Source: Coriobacteriaceae bacterium (lineage in GTDB: Bacteria > Actinomycetota > Coriobacteriia > Coriobacteriales > UMGS124). From it: a stretch of 39,056 bases of DNA. The notes under the pieces are model-generated. The model saw only the letters and a program-made list of their open reading frames with translations, was not told the DNA's origin and searched no databases. Position numbers and translations under genes: made by a program. Below, in pieces: positions 1-8,109 of the stretch; positions within the stretch are counted from its first letter, which is position 1, and each line of letters begins with the position of its first letter. Where the stretch lies: NCBI GenBank assembly GCA_019421015.1, contig JAHZGC010000021.1, positions 1-39,056 on the forward strand, given 5' to 3'.

Positions 1-61
1 GGGAGTCGAACCCCCATTGACGGAACCAGAATCCGCTGTCCTGCCATTAGACGATATCCCA
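1..61 (-). tRNA. tRNA-Gln (CTG anticodon), 3' end cut off by the window edge
   Basis: Read on the minus strand from 61. The 5' acceptor strand TGGGATA is followed by a 3-bp D stem (GTC/GAC), an anticodon stem GCGGA/TCCGT with loop TTCTGGT (anticodon CTG, glutamine), a short variable loop, a T stem of five G and the T loop TTCGACT. The last two T-stem bases, the 3' acceptor strand and the CCA end lie beyond base 1. Assignment rests on the anticodon and the standard cloverleaf spacing. A strong promoter lies directly upstream. Confidence 0.93.
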
Positions 62-71
62 ATGGGCGCTA

Positions 72-100
72 TACTCGCGCTCCCAACCAGGGCGCGAGTA
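72..100 (-). other. Perfect 9-bp inverted repeat in the tRNA-Gln leader
   Basis: TACTCGCGC (72-80) and GCGCGAGTA (92-100) are perfect inverted repeats around an 11-nt loop. The element starts at about the predicted transcription start of the tRNA-Gln promoter and ends 10 nt before the mature tRNA 5' end. It would form a hairpin at the 5' end of the precursor. No U tract follows it, so it is not a classical terminator. A processing, stability or operator role is possible and unproven. Confidence 0.6.
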
Positions 101-103
101 AGA

Positions 104-132
104 ATAATAGGTGCTTTAGCCTAGCATGTCAA
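104..132 (-). promoter_or_regulatory. Sigma-70-type promoter of tRNA-Gln
   Basis: On the minus strand a perfect -35 TTGACA (132-127) is separated by exactly 17 nt from a -10 TATTAT (109-104). The start point would fall near 97, about 36 nt upstream of the tRNA. This is the best promoter match in the window. The rest of the 62-296 gap is AT-rich around 120-210 and probably also holds the divergent engB promoter, but I cannot place its hexamers. Confidence 0.8.
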
Positions 133-296
133 CAAACGATTTAAAGTTGTCTCATTTTGTGCAGAATATGTGTTTTACTGATTCAAAACCGCTGGTAGAA
201 CCATGAATACACCCTATGCAGGCCGGGTACCTCCCATCAGGCTGATAGGATGAACCCCCACACACAGCAACCTCGCTTCACGAGAAAGAGAGCCCC

Positions 297-890
297 ATGC
301 GCATCAACTTCAACGACGTCTCTTTCGATAGATCCTACGGCACCGTGGCCCAGCTTCCCTTCAGCTCACGCCCCGAAGTGTCTTTCGCCGGGCGCTCCAA
401 CGTCGGCAAGTCGTCGCTCATCAACAAGCTGTTCAACCGCAAAGGGCTCGCCAAAGTCTCGTCGACCCCGGGCAAGACGGCCACCATCAACTTTTTCGAC
501 GCCAAAAACGTGCACTTCGTCGACCTTCCCGGCTATGGCTTCGCCAAGGTCCCGAAGAGTGAGAAACAGCGTTGGGCCTCGCTTATCGACGGCTACTTCC
601 AGCAGGAACGCCGCCATGCCCTCGTGTGCTCGCTCGTGGACATCCGCCACGACGCCAGCCCCCTCGACGTGAACATGCTCGCCTTCCTGCAGGAGCTCGG
701 CCTGCCCTACGCGGTCGTGTTCACCAAGGCCGACAAGCTGAGCGCAACGAAGGCAGAGCAGCAGAGAGCCCTTCTGCTCGAACAGCTCAACGTGCCTGAA
801 GAAGTGCCCACGGTGCTTACCTCGAGCGCCAAGGGCACCGGCGTAGACGCCCTGCGCAAGGTCATCTCCGCCGCCTGCGATGGCAAGTAG
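297..890 (+). CDS. engB: Ribosome biogenesis GTP-binding protein EngB (YihA/YsxC)
   Basis: A 197-aa TRAFAC-class GTPase that acts in the cytoplasm in late assembly of the large ribosomal subunit. All G motifs are visible: G1 GRSNVGKS at 32-39, G3 DLPG at 76-79, G4 TKAD at 143-146 and G5 SSAKG at 176-180. Length matches the family (about 195-200 aa). The ATG is preceded by a purine-rich AGAAAGAGAG. In many bacteria the gene follows clpX/lon; here it stands alone, divergent from tRNA-Gln and convergent with rnhA (28 bp between stops). Confidence 0.95.
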   Translation: MRINFNDVSFDRSYGTVAQLPFSSRPEVSFAGRSNVGKSSLINKLFNRKGLAKVSSTPGKTATINFFDAKNVHFVDLPGYGFAKVPKSEKQRWASLIDGYFQQERRHALVCSLVDIRHDASPLDVNMLAFLQELGLPYAVVFTKADKLSATKAEQQRALLLEQLNVPEEVPTVLTSSAKGTGVDALRKVISAACDGK

Positions 891-918
891 CCGGTCCAAG
901 GCACGTTCGCCGAATGCT

Positions 919-1395
919 CTAGGCCGTAAAACCCACGTCCTCCATAAGGCCGCTGCCGTCTGCGGCCGCGGTCGCAAGCTGGTCGCAACGCTCGTTGTAA
1001 CGGTGGCCGGCATGGCCCTTGACCCAAACGAAGGTCACGTCGTGAGGCTTCTTGGCGGCAAGGAGTCTCTTCCACAGGTCGACGTTTTTGACCGGCTCCT
1101 TGCTTGCGGTCTTCCACCCACGCTTGATCCAACCTTGGATCCAGTGCTGGTTAAAGGGGTCGATCACATACTTGGAGTCGGTGTGCAGCTCGACCGTACA
1201 CGGGCGTTTGAGGGCCTCGAGGGCAACGATGGCCCCCATGAGCTCCATGCGGTTGTTCGTCGTCCTCCGGTAACCCTGCGACAGCTCCAGCGTATGGGTC
1301 TTTCCCGACGGATCGGTATAGAGCAAGACCGAGCCATACCCCCCCGGTCCCGGGTTGCCCCTCGAGGAACCATCGCTGTACGCCGTCACGAACAT
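919..1395 (-). CDS. rnhA: Ribonuclease HI
   Basis: A 158-aa enzyme that cuts the RNA strand of RNA:DNA hybrids using two metal ions. The DEDD active site is intact: D8 (SDGSSRGNPGPGG), E51 (NNRMEL), D73 (HTDSKY) and D138 (NERCDQ), with H128 in the flexible loop. The basic, Trp-rich handle region (WIQGWIKRGW, 85-94) is present, as in E. coli RNase HI. I chose the ATG at 1395 because AGGGAG lies 7 nt upstream and MFVTAYSDG matches the family start; the open frame extends further upstream without support. Divergent from the AraC-type gene. Confidence 0.95.
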   Translation of the reverse strand: MFVTAYSDGSSRGNPGPGGYGSVLLYTDPSGKTHTLELSQGYRRTTNNRMELMGAIVALEALKRPCTVELHTDSKYVIDPFNQHWIQGWIKRGWKTASKEPVKNVDLWKRLLAAKKPHDVTFVWVKGHAGHRYNERCDQLATAAADGSGLMEDVGFTA

Positions 1396-1483
1396 GGACC
1401 ACTCCCTTTTTGCCCCAGACGGTCGGCCGAGCAAATGCCGTGTACCCAACGCCCCACGTCTGCCGGCGGCCCGGGGCGTGGCG

Positions 1484-1490
1484 TATTATA
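1484..1490. promoter_or_regulatory. Possible -10 element(s) in the rnhA/AraC divergent region
   Basis: The AT block here reads TATTAT on the plus strand (1484-1489) and a perfect TATAAT on the minus strand (1490-1485), in an otherwise very GC-rich 151-bp divergent gap. Neither has a convincing -35 at 16-18 nt. Plus-strand use would start about 50 nt before the AraC-type gene; minus-strand use about 83 nt before rnhA. Confidence 0.35.
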
Positions 1491-1546
1491 AAGCGACGCA
1501 CCGGGCGTCGAGCCCGCACCGACCCCAACCACGAAGAGGCCGCACC

Positions 1547-2359
1547 ATGACGTTCAGCCCGACCGCAGCAGAGCTCAGGAGAACCTATGCGGAGGAACCT
1601 TTCAGCGTGTTCTCGGTAACGAGGCTCGCGCTCCCCGCCGGATCTGCCCAGGCCGTCCCGAGCGTGCACCCCGCCTTTTTCTTCACGCTCGGCGGAAACG
1701 CCCGCATCGAGGCCGCCGGCTCAGAGCTTGCCGGCGAACGGGGCACCGTGGTCCATGCCTGCGACGCCGAGATCGGGCTGCATGTCGGCGACGGCCCCTT
1801 CGAGTGCGTGGCCATATCCTACGTCGCCGGCAGGCGTAGCACCGCCGGCCGCCCAAGCGTGTTTGACTCGACGTGGGCCGTTCGCCTCGACGGCTATGAC
1901 GACGTCGCAGAGCGGGCCGACCATCTAGAAAAGCTCGGTGCCAACCCCGACCTCGAGAGCCGGCTCAACCAGATCATAGGGGCCACCGCCTTTATTAAGG
2001 GGTTGTTCGACACCCCGGGCTCCCAGCACGCCCCCGAAGGACTGCGGCGCGTCAAGGCCTACATGGACTCCCATTACGCCGACCAATTGACCCTCGAGCA
2101 GCTGGGCAGCATCGCCGGGCTCTCGCCCAAGCGCTTCAGCGAACGGTTTGCGCAGGCGTTTGGCTGCCGGCCGCTCGCCTACCTTATCAGTGCGCGGGTT
2201 GAGCACGCGACCGAGCTGCTCGCCACCGACATGCTCGTCAAGGACATCGCCCGCACGGTAGGCTACGACGACCAGTTCTACTTTAGCCGCATCTACAAGA
2301 AGTATTGCGGTCGATCGCCCGAAGCAGCCCGGCGCGAGCTGCGCGCCAAGCGCGGATAG
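1547..2359 (+). CDS. AraC-family transcriptional regulator
   Basis: A 270-aa DNA-binding regulator. The C-terminal AraC/XylS double helix-turn-helix spans about 168-266: first HTH about 181-203 (LTLEQLGSIAGLSPKRFSERF), second about 230-253, with the typical IARTVGYDDQFYFSRIYKK signature. The N-terminal part (about 20-110) looks like the cupin-type effector/dimer domain of this family, with a conserved-looking HPAFFFTLGG. The start is the ATG at 1547 behind GAAGAGG; the open frame extends upstream over the rnhA promoter without a ribosome site. No transporter or catabolic gene is adjacent, so effector and targets cannot be inferred. Confidence 0.9.
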   Translation: MTFSPTAAELRRTYAEEPFSVFSVTRLALPAGSAQAVPSVHPAFFFTLGGNARIEAAGSELAGERGTVVHACDAEIGLHVGDGPFECVAISYVAGRRSTAGRPSVFDSTWAVRLDGYDDVAERADHLEKLGANPDLESRLNQIIGATAFIKGLFDTPGSQHAPEGLRRVKAYMDSHYADQLTLEQLGSIAGLSPKRFSERFAQAFGCRPLAYLISARVEHATELLATDMLVKDIARTVGYDDQFYFSRIYKKYCGRSPEAARRELRAKRG

Positions 2360-2421
2360 GGCGACGCGAACAAAGGCCGACGTACCGCGATGCAGGCCCT
2401 CTCCCGCATCGTTCGAACCCC

Positions 2422-3387
2422 TCAGCTTCGGGGATGCGCCTGCAAAGACGCCGCCTTAAGGCGCTCTGGCGTGAGGTGCGTGTAGATCTGGGTGGTGGAG
2501 AGACTCGCATGGCCGAGCATCTCCTGGACGCTGCGTAGGTCGGCCCCACCCTCGAGCAGCTCGGTGGCGAACGTGTGGCGCATCGTATGGGGCGTCACCC
2601 CCGCCCCGATACCGGCCGACGCCGCGAGCCGCTCGAACCGCTTGCGGATGGAATCGGGGCTCATACGCATGCCGCGGGCGTTTATGAACAGGGCGTCGGC
2701 AGCGTCCTTGGACCCAGCCGCCGGTCTACGGGAGAGAAGGACCGGCCGGGCATCGGTCAGGTAACGGCGCACGGCCCCCAGGGCCGCGTCGTAGAGAGGC
2801 ACGATGCGCTCCTTGCGTCCCTTGCCGAATAACCTGACTGCCCGGCCTCCAAAGTCGACATCCCGCACGTCGAGACCGCTCAGCTCCCCCACGCGGGCGC
2901 CGCTCGCATAGAACAGCTCCAGAAGGGCGCGGTCCCGCAGGTCTTCAGGAGAAGCGTCCCCCGGTTCACCGAGAAGGCGCTCGGCCTCCCCCTCGGTCAT
3001 GACGCGGGGCAGCGACTTGGCGATCTTCGGGCTCGCGACGGCCATGGCGGCGTTGTTTTGCGACACCCCTTCGCGCACAAGCCACTCGCAGAACGTCCTG
3101 ACCGCCGAGAGGTGCCTGTTGACCGTACGCCGCGCGTACCCCTCGGCGTCGAGGGCGGCCAGGTAGCGCCTATAATCCCGATGGCTCGCATGGCATGCGT
3201 CGACCCCCATGGCCGACGCCCAGGCAAAGAAAGAAGCGAGGTCGGTCCCGTAGGCGCGCACGGTGTTCTCGGAATAGTTCAGCGTGCCCCCAAGGTACCC
3301 GAGGAACCCGTCGAGCAGGGCGTCCCAGGCGGCAGGCCACTCCCGATCATCTTGCAGGCCGTCGTCTGGAGCCTGCTTAGCGGCCAT
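2422..3387 (-). CDS. xerC: Tyrosine recombinase, XerC/XerD type
   Basis: A 321-aa site-specific recombinase, expected to resolve chromosome dimers at dif with a partner Xer protein. The N-terminal SAM-like core-binding domain covers about 20-110 and the catalytic domain about 125-310. The full set is present: R165 (ARVGEL), K189 (GKGRKER), H267 and R270 (HTMRH), H293 (LGHASLSTTQ) and nucleophile Y302. The ATG at 3387 overlaps the trmFO stop by 11 bp; longer starts would lie inside trmFO. It is last in yraN-comM-dprA-trmFO-xerC, an arrangement like the trmFO-codV pair of Bacillus, which argues for a housekeeping role. XerC versus XerD cannot be settled from this sequence. Confidence 0.88.
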   Translation of the reverse strand: MAAKQAPDDGLQDDREWPAAWDALLDGFLGYLGGTLNYSENTVRAYGTDLASFFAWASAMGVDACHASHRDYRRYLAALDAEGYARRTVNRHLSAVRTFCEWLVREGVSQNNAAMAVASPKIAKSLPRVMTEGEAERLLGEPGDASPEDLRDRALLELFYASGARVGELSGLDVRDVDFGGRAVRLFGKGRKERIVPLYDAALGAVRRYLTDARPVLLSRRPAAGSKDAADALFINARGMRMSPDSIRKRFERLAASAGIGAGVTPHTMRHTFATELLEGGADLRSVQEMLGHASLSTTQIYTHLTPERLKAASLQAHPRS

Positions 3388-4774
3388 CTTCGCCGTCTTC
3401 CCACCGAAGTGACCCGCAGGCGGGAATCGGGTCGATGCCGGCAACCGTCCCGTTACGGCACAACCAACCGTCGAGATCGCGCAGGGCGCGTTCCGCATAG
3501 GCGCGGTACCGGTCGCGCTTTGGCATGCGGCGTGCCGGCACGAGCGCGGGAACAAGCCCAAAGTTCACGTGCATGGGCTGGTACCCCACCGTCTCCGGCG
3601 ACGTGGCGTAGGCGACCAGGGACCCCAGGGCCCCCGTGCCGGGAAGCGCCTCGAGCTCCCGGCCGCACAGGTCTGCGTAGGTATTCATGGCGGCAAGGAG
3701 CCCGGTCGCGAGCGCCTCGGTATAGCCCTCGGTACCCGTGATTTGTCCCGCAAAGCGCACACGCCGGTCCCCCTTGAGCGCGAAGGTGCCGTCGAGCACG
3801 CGGGGGGCGTCAAGGAACGTGTTGCGGTGCATCACGCCGTAGCGAAAGAACTCCGCCTCCTCGAGGCCCGGTATCATGCGGAACACCCTGCGCTGCTCCG
3901 CCCAGGTGAGGTTGGTCTGGAAGCCCACGAGGTTGTAGGCGCTCCCCTCCCGGTTCTCGGCCCTGAGCTGGACGACCGCCCAGGGGCGCCGCCCCGTGTT
4001 CGGGTCGACGATCCCCACCGGTTTGAAAGCCCCAAACCTCAAGGCGTCGCGCCCGGTGCGGGCGACCTCCTCCACCGGCTGGCATGCCTGAAACAGGTCG
4101 TGGCGCTCAAAATCCCGCAGGATAACCCGCTCTGCCCCCACCAGCTCGTCGACGAACGCCTCGTAGGCGACCCGGTCCATAGGGCAGTTCAGGTAGTCGT
4201 CCCCCTCCCCCCGGTCATACCGCGACTGGGCGAACACTTTTTTCCTATCGAGGGTGGACGCGTCCACGATAGGGGCGGCGGCGTCAAAGAACGCGAGACT
4301 CTGGCCGCCCACGCGCCCCTCGATGCATGTGGAGAGCGCCGGGGAACAGAGCGGGCCCGCCGCCACCACTACAGGCCCCTGGGCCGGGATGTCGGCCACC
4401 TCTCCCAGAACCACCTCGATCAAAGCGTTAGAGCGCACCTTCTCTTCCACCAAGGAGCTGAACACAGAACGGTCCACCGCCAGCGCACCGCCGGCCGGTA
4501 CAGCAGCCTGCTCCGCAAGGGGAAGCAGTTGGCTTCCCATCCGTCTGAGCTCCTCCTTAAGAAGGCCGGCCGCCGAATCGAGGCGCAGGGCCTTGAGGGA
4601 GTTGGAGCACACCAACTCCGCGAGGCCCCCGCCCCTATGGGCAGGCGTCATGGTCTCGGGCCTCATCTCGCATAAGCGAACGCGCGCACCGCGCCCGGCA
4701 AGCCCTAAGGCGCATTCGCAGCCGGCAAGGCCACCACCGACCACCGTCACGACCTGATCGAGTCCCTCCACCAT
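3377..4774 (-). CDS. trmFO: tRNA (uracil-5-)-methyltransferase TrmFO, folate and FAD dependent
   Basis: A 465-aa flavoprotein that makes m5U54 in the tRNA T loop using methylenetetrahydrofolate as carbon donor. The N-terminal FAD Rossmann motif is VVGGGLAGCE (11-20). The two cysteines known to matter in the Bacillus enzyme (C53, C226) correspond to C56 (LVCSNSLK) and C231 (QACQPVEE). Length is slightly above the usual 435-450 aa. The ATG at 4774 has GAGAGG 9 nt upstream. In many Firmicutes topA lies between dprA and trmFO; here the two are only 43 bp apart and topA is absent. Confidence 0.95.
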   Translation of the reverse strand: MVEGLDQVVTVVGGGLAGCECALGLAGRGARVRLCEMRPETMTPAHRGGGLAELVCSNSLKALRLDSAAGLLKEELRRMGSQLLPLAEQAAVPAGGALAVDRSVFSSLVEEKVRSNALIEVVLGEVADIPAQGPVVVAAGPLCSPALSTCIEGRVGGQSLAFFDAAAPIVDASTLDRKKVFAQSRYDRGEGDDYLNCPMDRVAYEAFVDELVGAERVILRDFERHDLFQACQPVEEVARTGRDALRFGAFKPVGIVDPNTGRRPWAVVQLRAENREGSAYNLVGFQTNLTWAEQRRVFRMIPGLEEAEFFRYGVMHRNTFLDAPRVLDGTFALKGDRRVRFAGQITGTEGYTEALATGLLAAMNTYADLCGRELEALPGTGALGSLVAYATSPETVGYQPMHVNFGLVPALVPARRMPKRDRYRAYAERALRDLDGWLCRNGTVAGIDPIPACGSLRWEDGEDGR

Positions 4775-4817
4775 GGCGCGACACCTCTCCCATCATCCCA
4801 ACGCCCGCTCCGACATA

Positions 4818-5783
4818 TCATGGCTTTCGTCGGGCATCATACGTCTTTTGGGCGTGCAACTCTGACTCCGTGAGGCTGTAACGGCCATCCCTCAGACGCG
4901 CCACACGACCTGCGACCTCAAGGGACCCGAGCGACCGCATGAGCACGACGAGGTCAACGGCCAACGAGGAGGCCAGCTCCCCAGGACAGGAGGGGGACGC
5001 CCGCAGCGCCTCAAGCAGACGGCGATCGAGCGGCGACAGGTCCTCCGGGCACCCCGCGCCTCCCTTGGCAGGGGCTTCGGGCCGCCTGAGCCTCCCAAAG
5101 ATGCGGGAGTACGCAACCTCGAGGCAGGTCCGGTCCCATACGGGGATGGCGTCGGGGTTGTTTGCAATAAGGTAGTTCGAGCCCGTGGAGTTCGGTGAGA
5201 ATATGGAGCCCGGGAAAACGAGAATCTCCCGACCGGCATCCGAGGCGTCTTGGGCCGTGCTGAACGTCCCCGAGGGCATTCCCGCCTCGCAGATCACCAA
5301 CGCCTCCGACAAACCGGCGATTACGGCGTTGCGACGCACGAACGACCACCTGGTGGGCGCGGAACCCCACGGCTGCAGAGAAACGACCGCTCCTCCCGTG
5401 GCCACGATACGTTCCAAAAGACCTTGGGAGCTCCTGGGGTAGGCCACGTCGGCCCCCGTTCCCAATACGGCTGAGACGACGCACCCCTGGCGGAGCGCCT
5501 CGGCCTGGGACGCCTGGTCACAACCCATGGCCGCGCCCGAGACCACCGCGACGCCCACGGACGCGGCGCAGCGGGCCGAGAGCTCGGCACAGGCAATCCC
5601 ATACGGCGTCGCCTTACGTGCGCCCACGATAGAGACGCTCTGGGCCCGCAAGGCGTCGGGGTTGCCCAGGACGTAGAGACGATCAGGATGGGCGGGGGTA
5701 TCTCTCAAGCGGGCCGGGTACCGCTCGTCCCACTCGTCAAACTCCCAACGCGGCCCCTCGAGTCTTCCGTATCTCTCGCTCAT
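4818..5783 (-). CDS. dprA: DNA-processing protein DprA (Smf), divergent
   Basis: A 321-aa Rossmann/LOG-fold protein that loads RecA on incoming single-stranded DNA in natural transformation. Visible motifs: SIVGARKATPYG (51-62), a modified SGAAMGCDQAS (82-92, where the family usually has SG.A.GID..AH), the RRNAVIAGLS helix (150-159), PSGTFSTAQ (170-178) and FPGSIFSPNSTGSNYLI (190-206). A C-terminal winged helix covers about 248-305. The usual histidine after GID is missing and the SLIT segment reads TFST, so it is a divergent member. The ATG at 5783 overlaps the comM stop in an ATGA arrangement, which fixes the start. Its neighbour ComM also acts on transforming DNA. Confidence 0.88.
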   Translation of the reverse strand: MSERYGRLEGPRWEFDEWDERYPARLRDTPAHPDRLYVLGNPDALRAQSVSIVGARKATPYGIACAELSARCAASVGVAVVSGAAMGCDQASQAEALRQGCVVSAVLGTGADVAYPRSSQGLLERIVATGGAVVSLQPWGSAPTRWSFVRRNAVIAGLSEALVICEAGMPSGTFSTAQDASDAGREILVFPGSIFSPNSTGSNYLIANNPDAIPVWDRTCLEVAYSRIFGRLRRPEAPAKGGAGCPEDLSPLDRRLLEALRASPSCPGELASSLAVDLVVLMRSLGSLEVAGRVARLRDGRYSLTESELHAQKTYDARRKP

Positions 5784-7306
5784 ACACCGATCCCCTCGCC
5801 CCGATAGCCGACCGCCTCCAGCACATGGTCGCATCCCACTTCGTCTTTTTGATCCATGTCCGCAATGGCCCGGGCCGTGCGCATGATCGCCGTCAGCCCG
5901 CGCACCGACACCGTTCGACGCTCGGCAAGCGACTCCACCAGCCGTCGGGCCGCCGTTTGGGCGTGGGCCTCCTCGACGGCGCGGCCAAGCGCCCCTTTGG
6001 CGGTGGCCGTAGGAGCCCTGGCCTGCAAGGCACCGTCGCCCCCCGTGCGCCAGGCGGCAAACTCCCGCGCCGCCGCGACCTGTTCCTTGAGCCGTGCCGA
6101 CGTCTGGTTTCCGCCATCCCCAAAAAGCTCCGACGCCGTGGGCCTCTCAAGGGACACGACTATTTCCAACCGGTCGAGCAGCGGCCCCCCAAGACGGCCG
6201 CGGTAGCGCTCCAACGCCCCTTCCGAGCAAGTGCACGGCACGGCCGGATCCCCCAGATGGCCGCACGGGCACGGGTTGCTCGCCGCTATGAGCTGAAAGT
6301 CACACGGGAAGGTATAGGTGCCCTCCACGCGCGTGACCCTCACCACCCGTTCCTCGAGCGGCTGTCGCAGGCCCTGCAGCGTGGTACGGTTGAACTCACC
6401 GAGCTCATCAAGGAACAGGACGCCGTTATGGGCAAGCGAGACCTCGCCCGGCCTGACGGGCCTGCCCCCTCCCAAAAGTCCCGCGCAACTCGATGAGTGG
6501 TGCGGAGCGCGAAACGGGCGCAGGCCCGCCGCGACCCGGCCGTCGTCGGTCCCGGCCACCGAGTGGATGAGAGCCGTCGTCTGCAGGTCTTCCTCGGTCA
6601 GGTCGGGTTCGATACCCGCCGTGCATCGGGCCAGCATGGTTTTGCCCACCCCCGGCGGCCCCACCATCAGCACCCCGAGCCGCCCTGCCACGGCCACGGC
6701 AAGAGCGCGCTTTGCCACTGCCTGGCCCGCAACGTCTGCAAAATCCTGTTCCACCCTATCTGCGGCCAGCGCCCGACCTTCTCCCACAGGCGTTGCCCCA
6801 AGCTCCTCCAGGGGTTGCACGAACTGCGCCAGCTCGTCCACAAACCTGATGTCGCAGTCGTTGCCCCCGTCTGCCAAAACATCCCGGGGGGCGATGAGGC
6901 GAAGCCCCTGTTCCCGAGCAAAGCGGGCATAGGCGAGGATACCACGCACGGGACGGAGCTCACCGTCGAGCCCAAGCTCCCCGATCACGAGGCAGCCGTC
7001 GAGCCCCTCGGCCGGGATCTGCCCCGTAGCCGCCAGTATGGCCACGGCAATGGGGAGGTCGAAGGCGGTGCCCGACTTTTTGAGCTCCGCCGGTGCCAGA
7101 TTGACGGTAATGTTCTGGCGCGGCAGCCTGAACCCCGACGCCCGCAAGGCACAGCGCACCCGCATACGCGCCTCCATGACGCTCTGGTCGGGACGGCCCA
7201 CCACGGTGATGTTGGGAAGGCCGCCCCCCATGCTCACCTCGACCATGACTGGACGGGCCTCCATACCCCACAGCATCGCCGTGGCGACGGTGAACGCCGC
7301 CCCCAT
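5780..7306 (-). CDS. comM: ComM/YifB-family AAA+ ATPase (Mg-chelatase-like helicase)
   Basis: A 508-aa protein of the YifB/ComM family; ComM is a hexameric helicase that promotes branch migration during natural transformation. Domains: N-terminal Lon-protease-like (ChlI) fold, about 1-170; AAA+ module with Walker A GPPGVGKT (216-223) and Walker B VLFLDE (296-301); the family motif NPCPCG (344-349) with C358 and C360, probably a zinc site; and a C-terminal Mg-chelatase lid region. The start at 7306 forms TGATG with the yraN stop. It is not a true magnesium chelatase subunit: no porphyrin genes are nearby and the N-terminal domain is of the YifB type. Confidence 0.93.
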   Translation of the reverse strand: MGAAFTVATAMLWGMEARPVMVEVSMGGGLPNITVVGRPDQSVMEARMRVRCALRASGFRLPRQNITVNLAPAELKKSGTAFDLPIAVAILAATGQIPAEGLDGCLVIGELGLDGELRPVRGILAYARFAREQGLRLIAPRDVLADGGNDCDIRFVDELAQFVQPLEELGATPVGEGRALAADRVEQDFADVAGQAVAKRALAVAVAGRLGVLMVGPPGVGKTMLARCTAGIEPDLTEEDLQTTALIHSVAGTDDGRVAAGLRPFRAPHHSSSCAGLLGGGRPVRPGEVSLAHNGVLFLDELGEFNRTTLQGLRQPLEERVVRVTRVEGTYTFPCDFQLIAASNPCPCGHLGDPAVPCTCSEGALERYRGRLGGPLLDRLEIVVSLERPTASELFGDGGNQTSARLKEQVAAAREFAAWRTGGDGALQARAPTATAKGALGRAVEEAHAQTAARRLVESLAERRTVSVRGLTAIMRTARAIADMDQKDEVGCDHVLEAVGYRGEGIGV

Positions 7307-7791
7307 CACCCCTCCCAAGCGCAAACGCCTACGTAGTGGCGCAGCCGCGCACAATGCGGCCCCACCACGTTCAATGCGATCACGTCGAAGCGCACGAATT
7401 CCGACCAAAGCTCATCGTGCAGGTAATCAAGGGTTATCCTCCGGTAACGTCGCACCTTGCGACGGTCGACGGCCTCCTCGGGATACGCCTCGTCTCCCCG
7501 CCGGGTCTTGACCTCCACAAGCACCGTCTCGTCGCCCTTTCGACAGACCATGTCGGCCTCGCCATGGGGCGTGCGATAGTTACGTTCGCATACCGTATAG
7601 CCGTTCTCCTCCATATAGAAGGCGGCAAGCTCTTCCCCCATCATGCCCAGCTGACGAGGATCGTCCATATCGAAGACGCTCATGTCGGGAGCGGCCTTTT
7701 GCCCCTCTCCCGCGCCTTCGCCGACCATTGCGCCCTCACCTACCGCGGGACGTCCCTCGCATCCGACCGTACATCCGATAGTTACTTCCAT
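7306..7791 (-). CDS. YraN-family endonuclease-like protein (UPF0102)
   Basis: A 161-aa member of the UPF0102/YraN family, whose fold resembles PD-(D/E)XK nucleases. Candidate active-site residues are E54 (LGMMGEELA), D80 (HGEADMV), and E93 and K95 (LVEVKTR). The function is not firmly established; the family regularly sits beside rnhB, comM and dprA. A GAGGAGG 5 nt before the ATG at 7791 decides this start and adds a 36-residue Gly/Cys-containing leader before the family's usual beginning; the ATG at 7683 would give the family-length protein but has a poorer site. First gene of the minus-strand operon to xerC. Confidence 0.85.
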   Translation of the reverse strand: MEVTIGCTVGCEGRPAVGEGAMVGEGAGEGQKAAPDMSVFDMDDPRQLGMMGEELAAFYMEENGYTVCERNYRTPHGEADMVCRKGDETVLVEVKTRRGDEAYPEEAVDRRKVRRYRRITLDYLHDELWSEFVRFDVIALNVVGPHCARLRHYVGVCAWEG

Positions 7792-7830
7792 GCCTGCCTC
7801 CTCATTGCAATCGGGACCATGGGGCCACGA

Positions 7831-7860
7831 TGCCAGAAGAGGCCTTTCGTTCGTCTGGCA
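7831..7860 (-). other. 7-bp hairpin in the region upstream of yraN
   Basis: TGCCAGA (7831-7837) pairs with TCTGGCA (7854-7860) across a 16-nt loop. It would lie in the 5' untranslated region of the yraN operon transcript, just downstream of another hairpin at 7871-7888. I see no known riboswitch core in it. Confidence 0.4.
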
Positions 7861-7861
7861 G

Positions 7862-7888
7862 AAAAATGACAGCGTCATGGTTGACGCT
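7862..7888 (-). terminator. Possible terminator or attenuator upstream of yraN
   Basis: On the minus strand AGCGTCA, loop ACCA, TGACGCT forms a perfect 7-bp stem, followed after GTCA by a run of five T (7866-7862). This resembles a short intrinsic terminator about 70 nt before the yraN start. The stem is short and the T run is offset by 4 nt, so efficiency is doubtful. It could also be a palindromic operator. Confidence 0.3.
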
Positions 7889-8025
7889 CACAGCGCCTCC
7901 ATAGCAAAACAGGCACCCTGGCAGGTGAGGAGAACGATATCGAAACGCCGCATGCGAGTGTTAAAAATCTCCCCCTATCCCCCACACCGCGTTCGGTTTG
8001 TGCGAAAAACGAAAGGAGTAAAACT

Positions 8026-8109
8026 TTGAACCATGCACCGTGTGCCCCATGTCGTCTAGAACGGTCCACAGAATCGCTGGACAAGGCGCGCCGGGGCGCG
8101 GTGCGCTAG
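8026..8109 (+). CDS. Possible 27-aa small ORF (TTG start)
   Basis: AAAGGAG (8012-8018) lies 7 nt before a TTG at 8026 that opens a 27-codon frame ending in TAG at 8107. The peptide is basic and has cysteines near its N-terminus (N-H-A-P-C-A-P-C). The 3' half runs through the left arm of the large inverted repeat. The ribosome site is as good as those of the real TTG-started genes here, but so short an ORF can arise by chance. Confidence 0.2.
   Translation: MNHAPCAPCRLERSTESLDKARRGAVR

Noticed and set aside
366..1013. Minus-strand open frame across engB and the end of rnhA
   Set aside because: Overlaps two well-supported genes and has no domain or ribosome site.
2385..2440. GTTCGAACCCC near 2410 resembling a tRNA T arm
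   Set aside because: No D arm, anticodon arm or acceptor stem can be built around it.
2422..3387. Tyrosine recombinase as sign of an integrated element
   Set aside because: It is coupled to trmFO in a housekeeping operon, with no att repeats, phage or plasmid genes around it.
5780..7306. ComM as a magnesium chelatase subunit
   Set aside because: The Lon-like N-terminal domain and NPCPCG motif are of the YifB/ComM type and no porphyrin genes are near.
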